From Cynocephalus volans (lineage: Eukaryota; Chordata; Mammalia; Dermoptera; Cynocephalidae): DNA of 64,000 bases. The notes beneath the pieces are model-generated. The model ran no database searches, was not told the DNA's origin, and saw nothing but the letters and a program-made list of their open reading frames with translations. Location of the stretch: the NCBI RefSeq assembly GCF_027409185.1, contig NC_084461.1:141653001-141717000 (forward strand), written 5' to 3'. This document shows, piece by piece, positions 55,860-64,000 of the stretch (position 1 is its first letter; the number at the start of each line of letters is the position of its first letter). The position numbers and the translations under genes were made by a program.

Positions 55860-56260
55860 GATAGGGCAGCATTATCTACTCTGAAGAAACAGGGAAAATC
55901 AGGAGTCTTACAATTGGCCAACAAGAAAGTGGAAACTTTCTCCTCGAACCAAGGTTAACAGGTGTTAGAGGACTCTTTCCCAAGGCTACATTATGTCCAT
56001 GCTCCAACTCTCCTGGAGGAAGTCCTGTTTTGGGAGACCTGACAATAAAAGAAAACCAGGAGAAAACAATGAATCTAGATCTTTTGAGCAGAGGCGGATG
56101 CTACCTGGGCCTGGTGATTGAATCTCGAGGACAGAACTAGGTCCAGGAGCTGGATTTACATGGTACTTTCCAGACCAGAGGCTCTCAAACTTTTCACCTG
56201 CAGCCTGCAAGATAAAATACATTTTATACTGCAACCTAGTGCATATATAGAGATATAGAC
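55860..56260. other. Intergenic segment, nothing recognised
   Basis: No gene or clear repeat. An ATATAGAGATATAGAC-like patch lies near 56245. Confidence 0.45.
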
Positions 56261-56266
56261 ATAGAT

Positions 56267-56488
56267 CAGGGTCTCTCAGTATCGATACCATGGAAATTTT
56301 AAGTTGGGTAGTTTTCTGTTGTAGGGAATGTCCTGTGAATTATAAAATCTTTAGCAGCATCCCTGGCCTCTACCCACTAGATGCCAGTAGCATCTTATCC
56401 CCCCCACCAGTGATGACAATCAAAATTGTCTTCAGACATTGCCAAATGTCACCTAAGGGGCAAAATCGCCCCTAGTTGAAAACCATTG
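56267..56488 (-). mobile_element. MER20 hAT-Charlie DNA transposon, minus strand
   Basis: TAGCAGCATCCCTGGCCTCT, ACCCACTAGATGCCAGTAGC, CAGACATTGCCAAATGTCAC and GGCAAAATCGCCCCTAGTTG: reverse-strand MER20, near full length. Confidence 0.92.
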
Positions 56489-56739
56489 ATAGATATAGAT
56501 GTAAAAAACAAACGTTTCATAAAGTTTACCTTTATTTACAGAATGTACTCTGATATTTCCCATTTTGTATTATTAGAGGTCACTTCCTAAAAAGTGCTCA
56601 TCATGGCCCACTAACTCAATTTCACAGTAAAAGGACCATAGTTTGAGGAGCATTATTCCAGGTCTATTTATCCCAGACCTTGAGGAACTCAGTTGTAACT
56701 GTTTTCTGATGTCCCCTATTCTTCCCAGAGGGGAACCCT

Positions 56740-56875
56740 TACTGGGAACTGGGAAGATGTTTAGGCTGGGAAAGTTATATATCCTCTCAGGGCCTCTGTC
56801 CATATTCTCTAAAATGAAGGTCAAATGCCTGCCTCAAAGGCTTGGGTGGACATGGATGAGACAATCCTTAGAGTA
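56740..56875 (+). repeat. MIR fragment, plus strand
   Basis: CTCAGGGCCTCTGTCCATAT, TCTCTAAAATGAAGGTCAAA. Diverged. Confidence 0.6.
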
Positions 56876-56879
56876 GGCA

Positions 56880-57180
56880 CAAACTCTAAGTGAGCAATCA
56901 CTATGTGACAGACATTGTGCTAGGGGCTTTACACACATTTTCTCATTTATTTATTCATTTTGGTGGGGGTGCCAGCTGGCCGACATGTGGATCCGAACCC
57001 TGGGACTGAGTTTTATGAACACCACGCTCTAACCAACTAAGCTGACTGACAAGCCCATTTTCTCATTTAATTGTCACTTCATTTCCATGAACAAGGTGCT
57101 ACGGTTACTGCTACTTTATAGATAAGGAAAGTAAAGCTCAGAGAACCTAAGTAATTTGTCCAAGGATGCATACTTAGGGA
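56880..57180 (-). repeat. MIR SINE, minus strand, split by a SINE
   Basis: ACTATGTGACAGACATTGTG, TTATAGATAAGGAAAGTAAA and AGTAATTTGTCCAAGGATGC are reverse MIR. A tRNA-Ile SINE at 56950-57055 interrupts it. Confidence 0.85.
56950..57055 (-). mobile_element. tRNA-Ile-derived SINE, minus strand, inside MIR
   Basis: The reverse complement starts GGCTTGTCAGTCAGCTTAGT and includes TTAGAGCGTGGTGTTCATAA and GGTTCGGATCC. A perfect 14-bp duplication CATTTTCTCATTTA flanks it (56936-56949, 57056-57069). Confidence 0.93.
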
Positions 57181-57181
57181 G

Positions 57182-57595
57182 GTATGGTGGTTTTAAACTA
57201 TTTCTGCAGATTCTTTGACACTCCTCCCATTAAAAGGTCTAATTACCACTTCTTGAATATAATGCAGCAGAAGTCACCTGTGGGACTTCCAAAGTCACAC
57301 AAGAAGATTCAGTTTCCACCAGTCTTTCTTTCTCAGGATGCTCATCCCTGGAACGTATCTGCCATTCTATGAGAAAGCTCAGGCCACAAGGAGAGGCCAC
57401 ATAGAGATGCTCCTGTTAAGTGAGGTCCCAGCCAACAGCCAGCCTCGACCACCAGACACGTAAATGACTCTTGAAGTAAGGAACACTCAGCCAGCCCATT
57501 CAATCTCCATAATTGTGATAGATAAAATTAATAATAAATGATTGTTGTTGTTTTACACCACCAAGTTGGTTACCCAGCAGCAGATAACTAGAAAA
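57182..57595 (+). mobile_element. MLT1-type MaLR LTR, plus strand
   Basis: GGTGGTTTTAAACTATTTCT, GGCCACAAGGAGAGGCCACA, AGCCAACAGCCAGCCTCGAC and TTGTTGTTTTACACCACCAA, ending CAGCAGCAGATAACTAG: MLT1 order and 3' end. Confidence 0.85.
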
Positions 57596-57599
57596 GAAA

Positions 57600-58735
57600 G
57601 GAAGACCTAGGATTTCTACTTAGACTGTCTGACCCTGGAACCCACAGTCATAACCATTAACCCTAGCACCTAACAGGTGCCCCCAAAATGTTCATTCTCT
57701 CTCAACAGAGCTAATGAAATGCTGGGCAAAATTTGAGGTTTGGCACTTTCTGGTCTTGACTTGCAAAGGAGACAGAGGGCATGATAGGGAAGAATAGGAA
57801 ATTGGGTCAGAAAGGGATATGCTTTGTAGTTTGATTTTTTTTCCCAAGCCACATTAGGTTTGGGGACCTCAAAAGTTTATTTAATATCAATATCCCAGAA
57901 CCTTGGTACTAAACTATCATGTTAGAACAATTCATCAATGAAGTAGACACTATTATCGTCCTATTTCTAGGTTTAGAAAAGGTAATTAGTCCAAGATAAC
58001 ATGACTTCTAGGTGGCAGAGCCAGGATCTTAATTCAGCAGCTGACCAACCTTGTTCTGCATACCCCTGGCCTGGAGAAGCCTCCTTTGTGTCTGGGAGGA
58101 AGGCCTCTCACCTTCTGCTTCTCCAAGCCCCTTCTCCTTCCCCCCAACTCTGTCCTCTCTGGTCTCGGGCTTTTAGAAAACGAAAGACAGGAAACGTTTC
58201 AAGCTTCTCCTTCTAACCCCTGTTCACATCTCACTTGAAGGAGTGAAGCTCAAAGCCTGCTGCCTGATTGAACCCAGGGAAAGGGATGGGTGTATTGCAC
58301 CCTCTTTGTCCTCACATGGATTTGCCACCTCTCTCCCATGGGTGACAGAGATGCAAAGGATTACTCAAAGCCCATTTCCTCTGAGCAGTGAGACACTCCA
58401 AAGGGGTTAACTTCCCAGAACCCTCAAGAGAGAGGCGTTCCTGCTTTGGGAAATTAACACTGAGCTGGGGTTCTGTCTCAGTATTTATTCTCCAGGCCAG
58501 AAAGTTACAGAAAAAGAACATAGGTGGAGTTATGGTTAAGTATAGTTTAACAATAGAAGCTGGTAACATCAGTGAAATAACAAAGTGACATTCCATAATG
58601 CCATTTGCAATAGGTTAAGTCGATCAACCAACAAAAACTTGTTCTTAGCAAATACTATGTTTTTCTGCAGCAGTTTCCACAGTATTTTTAAATAAGAATA
58701 AAGCAACTTTCTTAACATATCAATCAGTAGATTAA
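57600..58735. other. Intergenic segment, nothing recognised
   Basis: No gene or clear repeat; 57950-58020 could be a minor MIR remnant (AGTCCAAGATAACATGACTT). Confidence 0.4.
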
Positions 58736-58738
58736 CCT

Positions 58739-58766
58739 GCTCTCAAGGACATCTGTCCTTGAGAGC
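58739..58766. repeat. Perfect 28-bp palindrome (13-bp arms, 2-nt spacer)
   Basis: GCTCTCAAGGACA, then TC, then TGTCCTTGAGAGC: every arm base pairs. The flanking bases do not continue it. No element is recognised around it. Confidence 0.95.
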
Positions 58767-58769
58767 CAG

Positions 58770-59930
58770 CAACTTTCCTGTGTTACAATTTTATATTCAC
58801 AACAGAGATTTTAGCCTGGGGAAAGTTTCCTGTCTTTTGCAAGCTTAACATTTCTATATGTAATTTTAAAAGGTTAGGTTATACCTCAAACTACAGGGCT
58901 TTGGAAACTAGGCCCTGTGAAATACATTTGCTTTATAAATGTTAGTATACTCCACATGGGTGGGAGGCAGAAACATGAAATGAATATCACAAAATATCGT
59001 CCCGTCACTCACTACCCAAATGTCTCATCAATCCTCCTTCATAGAGTGGGCAGTCATTGAGACACTCCATGCATGTGTGCATGCACACACACGAAGAACC
59101 AAGCTCTCTGGCTCAGCCTGGTGTGGATGGGGTCCTGCTCACCAGCTAATCCAGCTCCAGGCCACCCCTCAAATACTTGTGCAAAGCAGGGGTTGACAAG
59201 AAAGCATCTGCTGCACAATTCAGTGATGAAAGTGGCCTCCTTCCTTTCCTCTGACATGTCTCCAGGATGAGTCCAGCAGGTTTCTTATGAAGGGGTTCCA
59301 AAGGCACAGGCTAGTGGCTTCCCCTCCATAGCAAAATGAGTGAAACTTCCCCATCCCCACCAGACCCCTCTGCTGCTTCAGAGAGCCCTAGGGGCTAGCC
59401 AGCCCAGGGTTGTGATTGGTCCAAGGGAACACTCTGGGTTTGGCTTTCCCCTCCCCCCACCACTGGGAAACACCTTCAGGGAGATGTCAGGGAGCACCAG
59501 ATGCCTTCTTTTAGGGTTCTTCCCACTACTAGGTTCAATCCTCATGTATTCCAGCACAGCTGTCTTCCTGTCTCATTCCTATGGTCACTGAGAGACAGGG
59601 ATTCTCTTCCAATACCCATTCACCACATATTGCTGAGGGCCTCCTCTCAGCCAGGCATGCATAAGATATTGTGGGGAACAGGCATCTTCACCACCACTTT
59701 GGCAGTAGGAATGTGGCAAGGGTGCCAGCCAAACCAAAACTGGGATTTGCAGTTGATTCTGCCTGCTACACTAGTGGTCTAGCGGTCCTCCCAAGCATCT
59801 GCTTGCATGAAATGACATGCATGGAGTCAAGGAGTCTGCAAGAAGGAAACTTCTGTGGGTGGGTCCCTGGAGGCAGAGAGACAATATCTTTTTTTTTTCT
59901 AGCATCACTGATCTTTCTCTTTCTCACTCT
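58770..59930. other. Intergenic segment, nothing recognised
   Basis: No gene or clear repeat recognised. Confidence 0.4.
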
Positions 59931-59934
59931 GTTG

Positions 59935-61230
59935 ACCCCTCCAGCAACTGAACTACTCCTTCACTTCCCTTAGCAAAAACACTCCATGTTTATATTCCAT
60001 GTCTCCAGCTGCCCTCCCCCGTTCTCCCTCCCATCCACTGACAGAGGCTTTCTTCCTCACTACTCCCTGGGAACCATGCTTGTCAAAGTCACAAAGGGCC
60101 TCAATGCTGCCAAAGCCAAGTCTCTTCTTGTCCTCATCTTCCTGTACTCATCAGCAACATGTGGCACCACTGAATACACTCCTTTTTATTTTTAAGCACT
60201 TCTTTCACACAGCTTCCAACCTCAATGACCGCTCCTTCTCAGTGAGGAAGCTTCTCCTCTTCCCAACCTCTAAATGTGAGGTTCCCCAGGGCTCAGTCCC
60301 TAGGCCTTTCTCTTTACTCCCCGGTGACCTCATCCATTCCCATGGCTGATGGCTCCATATGGCGATGGCTCCCAAATTATATCACCGGCTGAGGGCTTTT
60401 ATAGGCATCTCAAACTTAACATGTCCAACACTGACCTCTTTTTCTCTCTCACTGTGGCTCCTCCCCAGTCCCAGAAAATGCACCACCATTCACTTGATTG
60501 CACAAACCAAAAGTCCCAGAGTATCCTTGACTTCTCCCTGGCTCTCAAACCCTGCGCCAATCATCAGAAGGTCTGTTGGCCTCTATTTCAAAATGCATCC
60601 AGAATCCATCCACTGCCACCACCACCTTTTCCAGCCCAAACTACTGCAGTTGCCTTACAGCTAACCTCCTTGCTTCCACCTTTAAAAAAATTGTCCATTT
60701 GCACCCCCCTCCCCAGCTACTGGAATGATCCCTTTGAAATGTAAATGAGACCATGCCCCTGCTCAAACCCTCCAATGATTTCCCAACACAGTATAATCCA
60801 AATTCTGTGTAATGATCTGCCCCTCCCCGTTTCTTCTCTCACCTCCTCTCCTCCTATTCTCCCCTCCCTAAATCTACTCCAGCCACATGAGCACCCCCTG
60901 ACAAACACACCAGGGTCTTAGCTTTCACTGTTCCCTCTGCCTGTGCTCATTCCAGATATTTACAGTTCTCATGGCCTTTAGGACTCTGTTCATATGTGAC
61001 CATCTCAGAGAGGTCTACCCTGATCTCTCATTCTAAAATAGATCATCTGCCACTCTGTAGCTCCTTACCTGGTTTTGCCTTCTATGTGGTATGTCTCCTC
61101 CATTGGAATGTGAACTCCACCTAGGCAAAGAACTTTATCTGCTTTGTTTACTTCTGGATCCCCAGATCAGAGAATAGTAACTGGCACATAGCAGGCACTC
61201 ATTCGGTATTTGTTGAATGAATGAATGATG
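59935..61230 (+). mobile_element. Long L2 LINE copy with reverse-transcriptase relic
   Basis: About 1.3 kb. The frame from 59999 to 60349 reads ...VPQGSVPRPFSLLPGDLIHSHG, a decayed form of the VPQGS reverse-transcriptase motif. The sequence continues through CTCAAACTTAACATGTCCAA, AGAGTATCCTTGACTTCTCC, TCAAACCCTCCAATGATTTC and the 3' UTR (CATTGGAATGTGAACTCCAC) to a TGAATGAATGAATGA tail. Several stops and shifts make it inactive. The most complete L2 in the window. Confidence 0.88.
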
Positions 61231-61234
61231 TCTT

Positions 61235-62055
61235 TCTTGGTATCCAGTCTCTGGCCAGGCCCCAAGGAGTGGTATGCTAAAGTTGGCTTTTACCAGCTAT
61301 GAGAACAGATTATAAGCATCTTTTTCCTACTTTGCATTTGGGGACTTCACACTGATAGCCTAAACATCTGCTGTAATGGGAATATTTACACCATACAAAT
61401 TGGCAAACACTACATATCAGGAAGCTTTTTTTCTTCTTCTTTTTTTTTTTTTTTTTTTTTTTTTTTTGGAGAGCTGTGCACCAGCACATCACTGGGTCTT
61501 GAAAAGGACTGGACATAATACCTCAGAAGAAGCTCTTTCTCAAAGGACTTTGGGTCACTGGGAGCCCAAGCAGTGCTGACTCTGAGCCCTGGTGACAAAG
61601 TCTGATTCTGAGTTGGAAATGGGAGAATTCTGCTTGGAACAAAGCATGGTTTGGATGCTGTGAAACCTGAAGGGAAGAGAGGTCCATCTGGCCCTTGAGG
61701 GTCTGCAAGCTTTGGAGGGGGATATAACCCCAAAGGGGGAAAAGAGCTCACAGAAGCCTCAGGAATCTGAGCTGCAGTGGCTACTCTTTAATGCAACTTG
61801 CAGGAAGCAGTTATTAAGGAGGTGGTGGGAAAAAAGAAACCCATGGAGGCTCCCAGAAATATCTGGGGGAGGCTTTTGGGGAGGGCCTGAGATTTAACAG
61901 ATGGGGACTACTAGACAGAAAATACTGGTTATTCACACTCACACGACCTAACTTGTACCCTCTGACTGGTGGAACTAAAGAGAGTCAACTTTGGAAGATG
62001 TGCGCCGGGAGGCTGGCTCTTGCAGCTGAATCGCCAGCTTTTGCTACCAAGAGCT
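61235..62055. other. Intergenic segment with a poly-T tract
   Basis: 61439-61467 is a long run of T interrupted by C at its start; it could be the tail of an unrecognised minus-strand retroelement. Otherwise nothing recognised. Confidence 0.45.
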
Positions 62056-62058
62056 GGG

Positions 62059-62238
62059 GCTGCGGTTCTCACATTCAGAGGGTGGAAGAATCACTCAGGG
62101 AGCTTATTAAAATTCAGGCTCATAGTCATCACCTCCCGCTCCCTCCTACTGATTTAGCAGGTGGAGGTAAGACAGAGTAATCTTCGTTTTTAGGAAATGA
62201 TGCAGTTGGTCCTTGGGCCGGATTTTGAGAAGCATTGT
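62059..62238 (+). mobile_element. MER5A-type hAT element
   Basis: GCGGTTCTCACATTCAGAGG, GAATCACTCAGGGAGCTTAT, CTACTGATTTAGCAGGTGGA and TTTTGAGAAGCATTGTATC. Confidence 0.85.
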
Positions 62239-62609
62239 ATCTGAGTATCTTTTCTGTCAGGGAAAGGACTAGGTTTTACTCCCCTCCAGATGGCGCCTGC
62301 TGTCTCCTGGGACCCGCTTTGCTAAAGACTGAGTTGGAAGAACAGCTCCCTCTCCCAGGTTCCGATAGCGCTGCTTCCGGGTTTAACTTATGCCAAACCT
62401 CTGTCTTACGGCTCCCGAGAGCCTAGGATGGCTCATCTGACCCAGATGGTTAACGTCCACATTCCTGCCTCGGGCGAGAAAGGAGTTCGGGAAGGCCGTT
62501 CCCAGAAACCAAACAGCAGTTGTTTTCATGCCTTTTAAATCACGCAGACAGGTTTCAGGGTCCTCCTTTGCAGGCTCCTAAATATTTGCCTTTGGGTGTC
62601 GGTGTTTTC

Positions 62610-62955
62610 TACCATGGCCAGGAGCTCTGATCGCCCTTCTCCGGCGCGGGCGCAGTGCGCGCCCAGGTGCGCGGGTCCCTCCTGCGGCCCCCCTGGCTGG
62701 CGCCGCGGCGTCTCCAGCTGCGCGCAGCAGAGAAGGCGAAGCCTCCCGGGGCCGCCGCTCGCCGTCTGGAGCGGGGCATCCTTCTTCGTACGTGCAGAGA
62801 CTGAGAAACAGTTCTTTAGACACTGCAGCGACCGACACCGCTCCACGCCCCACTTCTCTTGAGCAGGTGCTTGGAGTGGAGCAAGCTCGGCTTGGCGGGG
62901 GACAGGGGCGCCACCTGCTGTCCAACGCGCCGCAGCGACGGGAGTGTAAAGGAAG
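62610..62955. promoter_or_regulatory. Isolated CpG-rich patch, candidate promoter
   Basis: Dense CpG between about 62630 and 62950 (for example GGCGCGGGCGCAGTGCGCGC), unlike the 10 kb before it. NRF1-like GCGCAGTGCGC lies near 62646. A perfect-context start ACCATGG at 62611-62617 opens 82 codons in the plus frame (stop at 62860-62862), no family recognised. Could be the promoter of an unannotated or neighbouring transcript, or only a local CpG-preserving stretch. Confidence 0.4.
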
Positions 62956-62959
62956 TTGC

Positions 62960-63265
62960 TTTACAATCAGCTTGTGCAGCTCTTAGGCACTTTCCTTACC
63001 ACCCTCCCACCCCTGGTTGATGTTTCAGCTGCAGCCAGATATTCTAGGATTCTGGGTTAGGGATGCTTACCCTGAGGTCTGTATGTTGGCTTCAGGAAAT
63101 CTGGGAACCCTCTAAAATGTTATGCAGAATATAGTATTTTTCTGGAAAACGGATGCAGTTTTCATGAGTCTGACTAATATTTTGTGGTCTGTGGACCATC
63201 TGCCAGGCAAGGTGCAAACCATAAGTGGTAAGAAGTGACCAAGTAGACATGTCACTGTCCCTCAT
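62960..63265. other. Intergenic segment, nothing recognised
   Basis: No gene or clear repeat recognised. Confidence 0.45.
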
Positions 63266-63269
63266 GGAC

Positions 63270-63755
63270 GTTATAGTCTGTGGTAGGCTGAAGAATGACC
63301 CCCCAAATATGTCCATATCCTAATTCCCTGTGGAACCTGCGAATGTTACCTTACATGGCAAAAGAGACTTTGCAGAGCTGACCAAGTTAAAGATCTTGAG
63401 ATGGGGAGATTCTCCTCTATTAATCCCAGTGGGCTTGATATCACAAGGGTTCTTACAAGAAGGACATAAAAGGAGTCCGAAGGCAATGTGACAACAGAAG
63501 CAGAAAGAGAGGTGGGCATGTGAACATGCTCTGCTGCTGACTTTGAAGCTGGGAGGAGGGATCCGTGAGCCCAAGTATGTAGGCAGCCCTAGAAGTGGAA
63601 AGGGAAAGCACACAGATTCTCCACTAGAGCTGTTGACACCTGGACTTTAGTGATTGCAGACTTCTGACCTCCGGAACTGTAGGAGCATAAATTTGTGGGG
63701 TTTTTATGCCACTACATTTGTAGTAATTTTTTACAGCGGCTTTAGAAAACGAATA
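63270..63755 (+). mobile_element. LTR-type element (MaLR-like), plus strand
   Basis: GTGGTAGGCTGAAGAATGAC, AATGTTACCTTACATGGCAA, AAAGATCTTGAGATGGGGAG, GACTTCTGACCTCCGGAACT and TTTTTACAGCGGCTTTAGAA are in the order of a common mammalian LTR, about 485 bp, near full length. Subfamily not assigned. Confidence 0.75.
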
Positions 63756-63759
63756 ACCA

Positions 63760-64000
63760 TCTTAGTAGGCATCAGACTCTAAAAGTGATGAGACCGCACA
63801 CTAACAGTCCTTTACAAGGCTGAGGGTCTCTATATCACTGGTTTTCTCCTCTCTAGGAGAGAACCCAAAGAGTCAGAAAATGCAACTAACAAAGTGAATT
63901 TACTCAACTGCCCTGTGCCAGAGAGGTAAGTCTACATCTGAGTCCCTTTCCTGGAGAGCTTTGGGACTAGAGAGGAAGATAAAATTCAGATTGCTTTTGT
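63760..64000. other. Window end, nothing recognised
   Basis: No gene seen. Confidence 0.4.

Overview
This window is a stretch of mammalian nuclear genome. It holds one recognisable protein-coding gene, the alpha-1B adrenergic receptor (ADRA1B), on the plus strand. Coding exon 1 (7532-8480) lies in a CpG-rich promoter region. One phase-1 intron of 43,190 bp follows (8481-51670). Coding exon 2 (51671-52278) carries TM7, the arginine tract and the C-tail, and a short 3' UTR has an ATTAAA signal at 52747. The spliced reading frame is 1557 nt (518 codons plus stop). I see no prokaryotic genes, operons, CRISPR arrays or classical RNA genes.

Host: the only young SINEs are short tRNA-Ile-derived monomers with A-rich tails, several with clear target-site duplications (1542, 2197, 20364, 29691, 32142, 56950). 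I see no Alu, carnivore SINEC, equine ERE or rodent B1/B2. Solo LTRs of the MST (MaLR) type are present, which fits Primatomorpha. tRNA-Ile-only SINEs are, from memory, the hallmark of flying lemurs (Dermoptera, t-SINE/CYN). My best inference is a colugo; this is not proven from the sequence alone.

Layout: 1-6.8 kb is upstream intergenic DNA with MIR, L2, hAT and SINE copies. 6.9-8.5 kb is the CpG-rich promoter and exon 1, with two upstream ORFs, the second ending 1 nt before the receptor ATG. 8.5-51.7 kb is the intron: old MIR/L2/L1M/MER copies, four MaLR/MST-type LTR copies, one ERV1-type solo LTR, long (GT)n tracts, two short young L1 insertions, and several repeat-free AT-rich blocks with homeodomain/POU-like motifs that are candidate enhancers. 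51.7-52.8 kb is exon 2 and the 3' UTR. 52.8-64 kb is downstream intergenic DNA with MIR, MER20, MLT1, a long L2 copy retaining a reverse-transcriptase relic, and an isolated CpG-rich patch near 62.63-62.95 kb.

The window looks like an ordinary vertebrate GPCR locus and I found no convincing undescribed system. The points most worth checking are a Leu-to-Ser change at residue 305 in the TM6 toggle region, the minimal uORF abutting the start codon, the downstream CpG patch, a perfect 13-bp-arm palindrome at 58739, and the nested transposon insertions. Repeat family names and boundaries come from memory of consensus sequences and are approximate.
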